From Flavobacteriaceae bacterium (GTDB lineage Bacteria; Bacteroidota; Bacteroidia; Flavobacteriales; Flavobacteriaceae), in contig JABXHX010000062.1 in the NCBI GenBank assembly GCA_013373385.1, forward strand, positions 1 to 33,873: DNA of 33,873 nt. Reading direction: 5' to 3'. The notes under the pieces were generated by a model. The model did no database searches. It saw nothing but the letters and a program-made list of their open reading frames with translations, and had not been told where the DNA came from. A program made the translations under genes and the position numbers. Of the stretch, positions 16,238-22,520 are shown in pieces (positions within the stretch are counted from its first letter, which is position 1; each line of letters opens with the position of its first letter).

Positions 16238-17065
16238 CTACTTTTCTATTTTTTTTACCAAATCTTGCTTGTACTTGACAAAATATTCTTTTTGAGCTGA
16301 AGAAAGTTTAGCTCCTAAAACATTATCTATTTTAGCAATTGCTTCTTTTACTTTTCCTTGGTTTTCTAAAGAACGAATAATATAGAAATCAAAATTGGTG
16401 TTTTTAAAGTCTTTATTAAGGAATGTGAAAGCTTGTTCGGCTTCAACAAACATAGTAGCTCTTCGTAATTTTCTCCATAAAGCATTAAGCTGATCTAAAC
16501 CTCCATGATAACTTGCAGAATCTTTAGTTGTAGCTGTTATATATTTTGCCTTCATACTTTCTATGCCTCCATTTTTTAACGCTACTAGTAACGTATCAGA
16601 CAATACCAATTTAGGTTCACTTACATAAGTTATTTTAAATCGATCGTAAACTAAGGTGGCATTTGGCGGAATAACTTCTCCTGACCCTTTCTCTCCATAA
16701 GCTAAATTACTTGGCAAAATTGCTACTACGTTATCTCCTTCACGCATTAACAAAGCCATTTCATCATATCCTTTTATAACACCTCCTCTACCTGCAATAT
16801 GAGAAAAGACAGAATCTTTAGATTTGTAACTTGTCCAAATAACACTATCATTTACTTTTAAGCTTAATTGAGCAGAAATTTTAGATCCAGGCTCAACTTT
16901 TTTTCCAGTTCCTTTAGTTAAATAATAATATTTAAGTCCGCTTGCTGTAGTAATGGTATCTTTTACTTTATTATTATTAGTTGATTTACCACCAGATTTA
17001 CAAGCGTAAAAAGCTAATGAAAGAATAAGTATTGTAACAATTGTTTTGATTTGTAATCGACTCAT
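16238..17065 (-). CDS. FKBP-type peptidyl-prolyl isomerase lipoprotein
   Basis: A 275-residue envelope protein. MSRLQIKTIV plus a hydrophobic run ends in a lipobox-like FYAC (C22), followed by a KSGG spacer. The FKBP domain covers about residues 38-150: GLKYYYLTKGTGKKVEPGSK, the bulge GYDEMALLMREGDN, ILPSNLAYGEKGSGEVIPPNATLVYDRFKI. These are canonical FKBP motifs, so proline isomerase activity and a folding role for exported proteins are likely. The remaining 125 residues form a helical tail without a clear family. The ATG at 17065 is chosen because a TATATTTG box lies at 17083-17090, between it and an upstream TTG (17101). Confidence 0.9.
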   Translation of the reverse strand: MSRLQIKTIVTILILSLAFYACKSGGKSTNNNKVKDTITTASGLKYYYLTKGTGKKVEPGSKISAQLSLKVNDSVIWTSYKSKDSVFSHIAGRGGVIKGYDEMALLMREGDNVVAILPSNLAYGEKGSGEVIPPNATLVYDRFKITYVSEPKLVLSDTLLVALKNGGIESMKAKYITATTKDSASYHGGLDQLNALWRKLRRATMFVEAEQAFTFLNKDFKNTNFDFYIIRSLENQGKVKEAIAKIDNVLGAKLSSAQKEYFVKYKQDLVKKIEK

Positions 17066-17082
17066 TGATATAAATTTTTGAA

Positions 17083-17090
17083 CAAATATA
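17083..17090 (-). promoter_or_regulatory. -7 box of the FKBP lipoprotein gene
   Basis: The minus strand reads TATATTTG, a full match, ending 17 bases before the ATG at 17065. No TTG lies at the ideal -33 distance. Confidence 0.5.
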
Positions 17091-17109
17091 ATAAGAATCA
17101 ACTTTTAAC

Positions 17110-17211
17110 CTATTTGTTTTTCCTAATTGGAACAGAAATACTACTGTTACCCGTAAATGTAATCTTTAAAGGTACTTTAGCTTCTTTTATCGATTCTGTA
17201 TTATCAAAATT
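17110..17211 (-). pseudogene. Out-of-frame coding-like tail after the esterase-like gene
   Basis: Right after the esterase stop, the +1 frame stays open for 33 codons to a TAG at 17112-17110. It reads like real protein, with stretches SIKEAKVPLKITF and GNSSISVPIRKNK. It has no ATG of its own, and a TGA closes this frame just upstream, so it is not an independent gene. Removing one A from the A6 run (plus-strand T6 at 17223-17228) would fuse it to the esterase C-terminus. It may be a frameshifted C-terminus, a sequencing slip or a chance open frame. Confidence 0.35.
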
Positions 17212-18334
17212 AATCAATTTTATTTTTTGCTTCTTTCAACCCTTTCTCCATATCCGATTGAAAATTTGTATTTGGATATTTTTTAATTCCTGTTTCAAAA
17301 AACTTAATTGCGTTTTTATAATCCTTGTGTTTTAAATAAAACTGTCCTAATCTATTTTGCCAATATGCACTAGCATATCTTCTAGTTTTTAAAACATCTT
17401 TAAATTCTTCCATAAAAAAACTAAAGTATTTAAAATTATCTCTCTTCCATGCTAACCAAATTAAAGAGTTTTGAGTACTCTGTTCTGATTTTATATCGGC
17501 TCCAAAACGTTTAGTTCTTTCTTTAAAATAGTTGTTAACATACTTTAAACCTCCTAAATCATTAAACTGTTGAATACTAGAAAATACCAGAGCATCGTAA
17601 TTATGGTAATAGTATTTTATTCCTTTATATAATGCTAAGTGAGGTAATGTTTCATGAACCTCATCATTAAATAACTCATATTTCCAACGTAAGTTTTTTG
17701 GATTATACTTCATTAATGTTTCATTGAAAGCATCAGAAGAACCTACATAATAAATGTCTTTTTTAGAATTAGCCATGTAAAAATAAACCTCTTTATTTGA
17801 TTTAAAATTTTCTACAGCATTTTCTGGAGCCCAACCTCCATCAGATACAATTGCTCCTGTAAACAATTCTTTTTCTTCTAAAATTAACTTACTAACATAA
17901 TATGCTGCAGCTTCCCAACCATAAATTATTCGCTCTTTGGTAGTTCTAAAACTGGAATCAACAAAACCAATTACTTCTTCTTTTAAAAAAGAGGTAAACT
18001 TTGAGCGTTCTCTGTTAAATAAAGTTCTTCTTAAAGGGTTGCTATTCTTAATTCCAACAACTATCATTTCTGGAATAGCTCCTGGAGTTCTCAATGATTT
18101 TTGAATCGCTACTCCATTTGTAAAAAACCATTGGCCATCTAAAACATATAGTACTGGATATTTTTCTTTTGAGGTATGATAACTATCTGGAAGATAAATT
18201 TGAATTTCTCTTTCTTGATTTAATACTTTAGAATCAATCACATAATTTGTTCCTAATACAATTAAGCTTGTGTTTTTTTGAGCAGAAACAAATGCTACAG
18301 TTAGTATTAACAGTAGAAATATATTTTTTCTCAT
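17210..18334 (-). CDS. Secreted esterase-fold (Fes/IroE-like) protein lacking the nucleophile serine
   Basis: A 374-residue exported protein with an N-terminal signal (ending VSAQ). It has the layout of the putative esterase (esterase D/Fes) family: IQIYLPDSY, YPVLYVLDGQWFF, MIVVGIKNSNPLRRTLFN, the strand-turn-helix at RIIYGWEAAAYYVSKLI, then SDGGW and the His region HETLPHLALYKGIKYYY. At the nucleophile elbow, where active members have GxSxGG, this one has GWEAA, so the serine is replaced by Glu (E141). The histidine region is kept. The C-terminal 80 residues contain a TPR-like helix pair (YWQNRLGQFYLKHKDYKNAIKFF). It is probably an inactive or altered hydrolase. The ATG at 18334 is preferred over a GTG at 18361, which lies inside the -7 box. 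It lies downstream of the LytTR operon in the same direction. Confidence 0.8.
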   Translation of the reverse strand: MRKNIFLLLILTVAFVSAQKNTSLIVLGTNYVIDSKVLNQEREIQIYLPDSYHTSKEKYPVLYVLDGQWFFTNGVAIQKSLRTPGAIPEMIVVGIKNSNPLRRTLFNRERSKFTSFLKEEVIGFVDSSFRTTKERIIYGWEAAAYYVSKLILEEKELFTGAIVSDGGWAPENAVENFKSNKEVYFYMANSKKDIYYVGSSDAFNETLMKYNPKNLRWKYELFNDEVHETLPHLALYKGIKYYYHNYDALVFSSIQQFNDLGGLKYVNNYFKERTKRFGADIKSEQSTQNSLIWLAWKRDNFKYFSFFMEEFKDVLKTRRYASAYWQNRLGQFYLKHKDYKNAIKFFETGIKKYPNTNFQSDMEKGLKEAKNKID

Positions 18335-18360
18335 AATTGAAATTAATTTTTGATTGTACA

Positions 18361-18368
18361 CAAATGTA
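18361..18368 (-). promoter_or_regulatory. -7 box of the esterase-like gene
   Basis: The minus strand reads TACATTTG, a full match, 26 bases upstream of the ATG at 18334. It overlaps the left arm of the hairpin that ends the LytTR operon. Confidence 0.5.
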
Positions 18369-18397
18369 TAAAGAATAGTTTCTGTTCTTTATACATT
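18363..18397 (-). terminator. Hairpin after the LytTR regulator gene
   Basis: AATGTATAAAGAA pairs perfectly with TTCTTTATACATT around a 9-base loop. It starts 26 bases past the regulator stop. There is no long T run; it shares bases with the next promoter. Confidence 0.5.
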
Positions 18398-18423
18398 AAC
18401 TTTTATTACAAATACTTTAACTT

Positions 18424-19119
18424 TTAAACTTTTAAAAGCTCTAAGGCTCTTTTTTTATACATTTCTCCAATTGGAATTTCGATTTTTGCAATTTCTATGT
18501 CTTGTTTCGTAAATGCGGTTACTTTTTTAGAATTTACAATATAAGATCTATGAACTCTTATAAATCTATCATCTAATTTATCTTCAAAAGCTGAGATACC
18601 GTGTTTAATAATCAATCGTTCTTTAGTAGTATGAATTTTAATATAGTCTTTGATACTTTCAATATATAAAATATCATCGAGTAAAACCTTAATGTTTTTC
18701 TTGTTACTTTGAACAAATATGTGTGATTTTACTTCTTTATGTACAACAGTATTAATAACTGTTTTCGTTTCTAAAAATTTTTCAATGGCTTTAAAAAAAC
18801 GATTGAATACAATAGGCTTTAACAAGTAATCAACGACATTCAATTCGTAACTTTCTATTGCGTATTCTCTGTGAGCTGTAGTAAAAATTACTTTGGGTTT
18901 ATTCGATAAGCTTTTTAAAAAATCAGTCCCTTTTAACACAGGCATTTCTATGTCTAAAAAAAGTAAATCAACACTTTCTTTTTTGAGGATACTGCTTGCT
19001 TCTATGGTAGAAGAACACTGAGCTACAATTTCGAAATCAGGCAACTGCTTTAAATGAGTTTCAATTAATTCTCTTGCCAACTCTTCATCATCAACTATTA
19101 AGCATTTATACTTTTTCAT
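18424..19119 (-). CDS. LytTR-family response regulator
   Basis: A 231-residue cytoplasmic transcription factor. The receiver domain (about 3-118) has the acidic pair VDDEE near the start, the phospho-acceptor D56 in LLFLDIEMP, the conserved T in IFTTAH and the lysine in YLLKPI. The LytTR DNA-binding domain follows (about 133-230): LDDILYIESIKDYIKIHT, DRFIRVHRSYIVNSKKV and IPIGEMYKK, all typical. It overlaps the 3' end of the kinase gene by 14 bases, so the two are translationally coupled. Targets are unknown; the adjacent esterase-like gene and the divergent lumazine-like gene are the obvious candidates. Confidence 0.95.
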   Translation of the reverse strand: MKKYKCLIVDDEELARELIETHLKQLPDFEIVAQCSSTIEASSILKKESVDLLFLDIEMPVLKGTDFLKSLSNKPKVIFTTAHREYAIESYELNVVDYLLKPIVFNRFFKAIEKFLETKTVINTVVHKEVKSHIFVQSNKKNIKVLLDDILYIESIKDYIKIHTTKERLIIKHGISAFEDKLDDRFIRVHRSYIVNSKKVTAFTKQDIEIAKIEIPIGEMYKKRALELLKV

Positions 19120-20152
19120 GTAGCTCTAATCTTAAATTATAATTTGAATTTGACTCATTAATCTTTAAATCATAAGCATTAGGGTATAATAAATCTAATT
19201 GCTTTATAATATTACTCATACCAATTGATTTTTTATCATTTTCTTCTAATGAAATACTTGTAGGTGGTTTTGTGTTTGATAATTTAAATACAATTAGATC
19301 TTCTTTTGCTGATATAGAAATATGAATGCTTCCTTTTTGTAATTCCTGACTTATACCATGCTTAAAGGCATTCTCTACAAAAGTTAAAAGAATTAAGGGA
19401 GCAATTTTTAAATTATCATGTAAATCTTTTTCAAAAATTACTTCTACTCTATTTCCGTAACGTACTTTTTCTAAACCAATATAATTTTCTAACAATTCAA
19501 TTTCCTTCTCCAATGGCACATAATTATCTTTACATTGATATAAAATATAATCTAAAATTTCAGATAGCTTGGCAATAACTTCTGGTGTTTTATCTGATTT
19601 TTTAAGTGCTAATGCATATAAATTATTTAATGTATTAAATAAAAAGTGAGGATTTAATTGATGCTTTAATAAATTTAATTCAGTAGTTTTTTTCTGTTCT
19701 TTTAATGCAATAATGTCTTTTTGCTCTTGATAGTGTTTTATTGCAATTAGAATGATTGAAGGGAAAACAACCCAAGTGATGTTACTCACATAAGCAACAA
19801 AAGAAGTCATTCTTTCTACTAATACATATGGTGGTCTATATTTGTATACTTCTGGATAAAAGGTTTCAAAATAATATACTCTAACTAGACTATATAGTAT
19901 TTGAATTATATAAATAGTAATTAGTACGACAAAAATAAAAAGAACCTTTTTCTTTTTATGGAGCAAAAAGGGGATATAAACATTTAGAATAATCAAACTT
20001 AATATAAACTGTAAGAAAACTTTAAAACCGATATAAGTAGTAATATAAATCTTATTGTCTTCTCTAAACCAGTAAGAACTTAGCAGATATAAAAACATTA
20101 CAATCCAAAAAAGAATGTTTTTAAAAGTATTATGTAAAAATATTTTTTTCAC
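19106..20152 (-). CDS. LytS/YehU-type sensor histidine kinase
   Basis: A 348-residue inner-membrane kinase. Hydrophobic segments at about 12-28, 40-64, 69-90 and 115-138 give four membrane helices with almost no extracytoplasmic domain, so the signal is probably sensed in the membrane. The His_kinase domain begins at LNLLKHQLNPHFLFNTLNNLY with phospho-acceptor H169. The ATPase part has VPLEKEIELLENYIGLEKVR, FVENAFKHGIS (N box) and IGMSNIIKQL. The start is a GTG at 20152, supported by a -7 box at 20187-20180. The gene is coupled to the LytTR regulator. Confidence 0.94.
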   Translation of the reverse strand: MKKIFLHNTFKNILFWIVMFLYLLSSYWFREDNKIYITTYIGFKVFLQFILSLIILNVYIPFLLHKKKKVLFIFVVLITIYIIQILYSLVRVYYFETFYPEVYKYRPPYVLVERMTSFVAYVSNITWVVFPSIILIAIKHYQEQKDIIALKEQKKTTELNLLKHQLNPHFLFNTLNNLYALALKKSDKTPEVIAKLSEILDYILYQCKDNYVPLEKEIELLENYIGLEKVRYGNRVEVIFEKDLHDNLKIAPLILLTFVENAFKHGISQELQKGSIHISISAKEDLIVFKLSNTKPPTSISLEENDKKSIGMSNIIKQLDLLYPNAYDLKINESNSNYNLRLELHEKV

Positions 20153-20179
20153 AAATATTTAATGTGATTGAAAGCTTCT

Positions 20180-20187
20180 CAAACATA
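20180..20187 (-). promoter_or_regulatory. -7 box of the kinase/regulator operon
   Basis: The minus strand reads TATGTTTG, a full match to TAnnTTTG, 27 bases before the GTG start. No clear TTG lies at -33. Confidence 0.5.
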
Positions 20188-20212
20188 AGCTTTTTTTAAA
20201 CTACATATTTTT

Positions 20213-20259
20213 TTATAGACAAAACTTTATTATACGTCGATTAAATAAAACTTATAGAC
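20213..20259. promoter_or_regulatory. Direct repeat TTATAGAC in the divergent regulatory region
   Basis: TTATAGAC occurs at 20213-20220 and 20252-20259, each next to AAAACTT-like sequence. LytTR regulators bind direct repeats, but the spacing of 39 bases is larger than the usual one of about 21, so this is only a candidate operator. Confidence 0.25.
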
Positions 20260-20380
20260 TACTAATTTATTCGTTTTTTTTAAATAAGAATTGATATGTA
20301 CTTGCACATAATTTGTCTAAAAATTTATTTCTGTAAATGTATTTACAATTCATTTGTCTTATAAAACTAGAACAATTATT

Positions 20381-21652
20381 ATGAAATCAATTACATTAAT
20401 TATTGCTATCATAGCATCGACTTTAACTGCCACAATTTATGCACAAAGTAAAACAAATAGTAAATATTACAGACATTTAAGGTATAATCATGTATCTCCT
20501 TATATAAAACTAGCTGGAACTTACCCTATTAGTAAATCTGTAGCTAAAAATACATCTCATTATGTTTTTATATACAATCAATCAAATGAGTTAATTGAAA
20601 TTATTAACAATCATTATTTCACAGAAAGAAGACATCCATTAGCATCAATCGGAGCATATAAAACCATTATTTCTCACACAAAAAATACTGAGACACGTAT
20701 CTTTTTAGATAAAAATGGAAAACGTATCACCAATGATAGAATGGTATATAAAGAAGTATTTACAAAAGATAGGAAAGGAAATTATGCTAAACTAGAGTTT
20801 TTTGATGTTAATGACAAACCAATGGAATCGAACTGGGAAATTCATCAATATCAATGGTTTAAAAAACGTAAAATGATTATCGAAAAAAGGTTCGATTTAA
20901 AAAATAAGCCCAAGAACTTGTCTACCTATTTTGAATTTGGAATTACCGGAATGAAATTTAGAAAAGATGGTACTCCTATTGGAAACTACAATTTAGATGA
21001 TACTTATAAAGTTATTAACAATTCAGCTGGAGTAGCTTCTTACCAAGATGCATATGATAAAAATGGTAATCATATAAAATATACATATCATGATAAAGAT
21101 AATAAATTGGTAATGAATCAATTTGGATTAGCAATTGGAAGAAAAGAATACGACGCACTTGGTAACTACATTAAGCAAGGACATTATGATGTAAATGATC
21201 AATTTTTAAGAGGTAGAGATATACCAAGCAATCAGCATATAGTTTTAAGCAAAAAAGCATCTAAACAAGATTCTTTAGAAATTAAACGAATCTCTTTAGG
21301 CTATTTAATTGCATTGCAAGAATTGAAACCTAAATTGATGAAAGAAGTAATGAATGATAGCTTAAATAAGGTCACAGTAGGTTTTAGTAGAAGTTTAAGA
21401 AAAGAAGTTGTTACTGCAATTTCAAAAGACAGAATGATTGAAAATGCTAAAAATTGGAATAAGTCTAATACGCGTTTTCCTCCGAATCCTAATAATAAAA
21501 TCAAGATCTTAGATATTTATCATAGAATTGCTACGGTAAAACTATATTCAGACAATTGGGTTGAGTACTTACACTTAATAAAGTTGGATGGAAAATGGAG
21601 CATAATTAATTTATTATGGCAACATAAAAATGTAAAAATGTATCCATATTAA
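20381..21652 (+). CDS. Secreted protein with lumazine-binding-like (NTF2-fold) C-terminus
   Basis: A 423-residue exported protein (MKSITLIIAI signal, cleavage after IYAQ). Residues about 40-275 contain irregular repeats of the form DKNGxxI...YxDxDNK and YDALGNYIKQGHYDVNDQ, reminiscent of WG/YD-type beta repeats. From about 290 to the end it matches the putative lumazine-binding Lumazine_bd_2 pattern (SnoaL/NTF2-like fold): an initial helix YLIALQELKPKLM, then IKILDIYHRIATVKLY and EYLHLIKLDGKWSIINLLW. The function is unknown. I start it at the ATG at 20381; the upstream TTG (20354) would spoil the signal peptide. It is divergent from the kinase gene, which hints at regulation by that system. 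Partial -7 matches lie at 20308-20315 and 20349-20356. Confidence 0.8.
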   Translation: MKSITLIIAIIASTLTATIYAQSKTNSKYYRHLRYNHVSPYIKLAGTYPISKSVAKNTSHYVFIYNQSNELIEIINNHYFTERRHPLASIGAYKTIISHTKNTETRIFLDKNGKRITNDRMVYKEVFTKDRKGNYAKLEFFDVNDKPMESNWEIHQYQWFKKRKMIIEKRFDLKNKPKNLSTYFEFGITGMKFRKDGTPIGNYNLDDTYKVINNSAGVASYQDAYDKNGNHIKYTYHDKDNKLVMNQFGLAIGRKEYDALGNYIKQGHYDVNDQFLRGRDIPSNQHIVLSKKASKQDSLEIKRISLGYLIALQELKPKLMKEVMNDSLNKVTVGFSRSLRKEVVTAISKDRMIENAKNWNKSNTRFPPNPNNKIKILDIYHRIATVKLYSDNWVEYLHLIKLDGKWSIINLLWQHKNVKMYPY

Positions 21653-21660
21653 TAATTATC

Positions 21661-21711
21661 GAGGCAGTCTAAAAAGTGTCATTCTGAGAAAATTATTTTT
21701 TAAACCGCCTC
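21661..21711. terminator. Hairpin between convergent genes, containing a repeat-like end
   Basis: GAGGCAGTCTAAAAA (21661-21675) pairs with TTTTTAAACCGCCTC (21697-21711), 13 of 15 positions. The loop holds TGTCATTCTGAG, which equals one end of the dispersed repeat seen inside topB. It lies between the lumazine-like gene and ytxJ and may terminate both. Confidence 0.55.
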
Positions 21712-21718
21712 TTTAGTT

Positions 21719-22111
21719 TTAAAGCAATGCTTTTAAATCAACAGATAATATATTGTAATGAGAATCATGAGCTACGACTACCCTATCTTTAATTACAAGT
21801 ACTTGAGGAGATTGATGCAATACTTGAAATCTATAACCAACTTCGTCAGAAATTTCTCTGTAATTTAATAAATCAAGATAGTACACTTTTACACCTTTTA
21901 AGTTTTCATCAAACTTATTTTCAAACTGTTTTATCACCATCCTACTAATTCCGCACCTGGTAGAATGTTTAAATATAACGACCGTTTCTTTTTTAGAAAT
22001 TTCTTCGATTTCATCTAATTCAGAAAAAGAGGTCAAAGGAATCCAATGTACATTAGACGCTTTTTCCTCTTTTTCTTTGCTTACCCCTAATAATTTACTT
22101 ATTAAACTCAT
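21719..22111 (-). CDS. ytxJ: Bacillithiol-system redox-active protein YtxJ
   Basis: A 130-residue thioredoxin-fold protein. The motif IFKHSTRCGISRMV, with a single cysteine (C53), followed by VKVYYLDLLNYREIS and VLHQSPQVLVI (the cis-proline loop), is characteristic of YtxJ. Family members are proposed monothiol redoxins working with bacillithiol, the low-molecular-weight thiol of Firmicutes and many Bacteroidota. A cytoplasmic location is expected, as no signal is seen. No bshA, bshB or bshC genes are in the window. The gene is convergent with the lumazine-like gene and divergent from clpB across a 409-base gap. Confidence 0.9.
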   Translation of the reverse strand: MSLISKLLGVSKEKEEKASNVHWIPLTSFSELDEIEEISKKETVVIFKHSTRCGISRMVIKQFENKFDENLKGVKVYYLDLLNYREISDEVGYRFQVLHQSPQVLVIKDRVVVAHDSHYNILSVDLKALL

Positions 22112-22297
22112 TGTTAATCTTTAAGACTAAAGTCGCTAAAATAGAGTTTACCTTTCAAAGTTCTTATAGTTTAATTACTTTATTCACTATAGATTTTCTC
22201 AAGTACTCTTTTATCTTAATCATATAAATTCATTTTTTTATTTTTTTCAATACTATAATAGATTTTTTTTAAACTCCTTTCCTGTAATATCAAAAAC

Positions 22298-22332
22298 TTG
22301 AATGTTTTTAATCTTATAATTAGAATAACTTT
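22298..22332 (+). promoter_or_regulatory. clpB: Distal candidate promoter for clpB
   Basis: TTG (22298-22300), 24 bases and TAACTTTG (22325-22332): a perfect -7 box with a slightly long spacer. Use would give a leader of about 180 bases. Confidence 0.35.
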
Positions 22333-22459
22333 GTATTCTTAAAACATCTTTTACAAGGTTCATAAACATTTAAGTTGATAGCTTCCTCTTTCATATTTCA
22401 AAAAACAAGTCAAAAAGTCAGTAAAAACAACACATTCAAAGACAAAATGACTTGTTAAT

Positions 22460-22488
22460 TTGATAACTTTTGATTGGTATTGATTTTG
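22460..22488 (+). promoter_or_regulatory. clpB: Proximal candidate promoter for clpB
   Basis: TTG (22460-22462), 18 bases and TGATTTTG (22481-22488): ideal spacing with one mismatch in the -7 box. The leader would be about 27 bases. Confidence 0.4.
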
Positions 22489-22520
22489 AATATCAAAAAG
22501 AAAAACAAAATTGACGCATT

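Larger units (their letters stand above)
22112..22520. other. 409-base AT-rich gap between ytxJ and clpB
   Basis: No open frame with coding character is seen. The gap holds two candidate clpB promoters (22298-22332 and 22460-22488). I found no CIRCE element (TTAGCACTC inverted repeat) and no tRNA or known riboswitch fold. The middle (22190-22270) is a run of T-rich sequence. Confidence 0.6.

Noticed and set aside
17078..17335. 85-residue plus-strand open frame spanning the FKBP/esterase gap
   Set aside because: It is a shadow of the esterase 3' end; hydrophobic residues come from reading A/T-rich codons backwards.
22112..22520. CIRCE heat-shock operator before clpB
   Set aside because: No TTAGCACTC/GAGTGCTAA pair is found on either strand.
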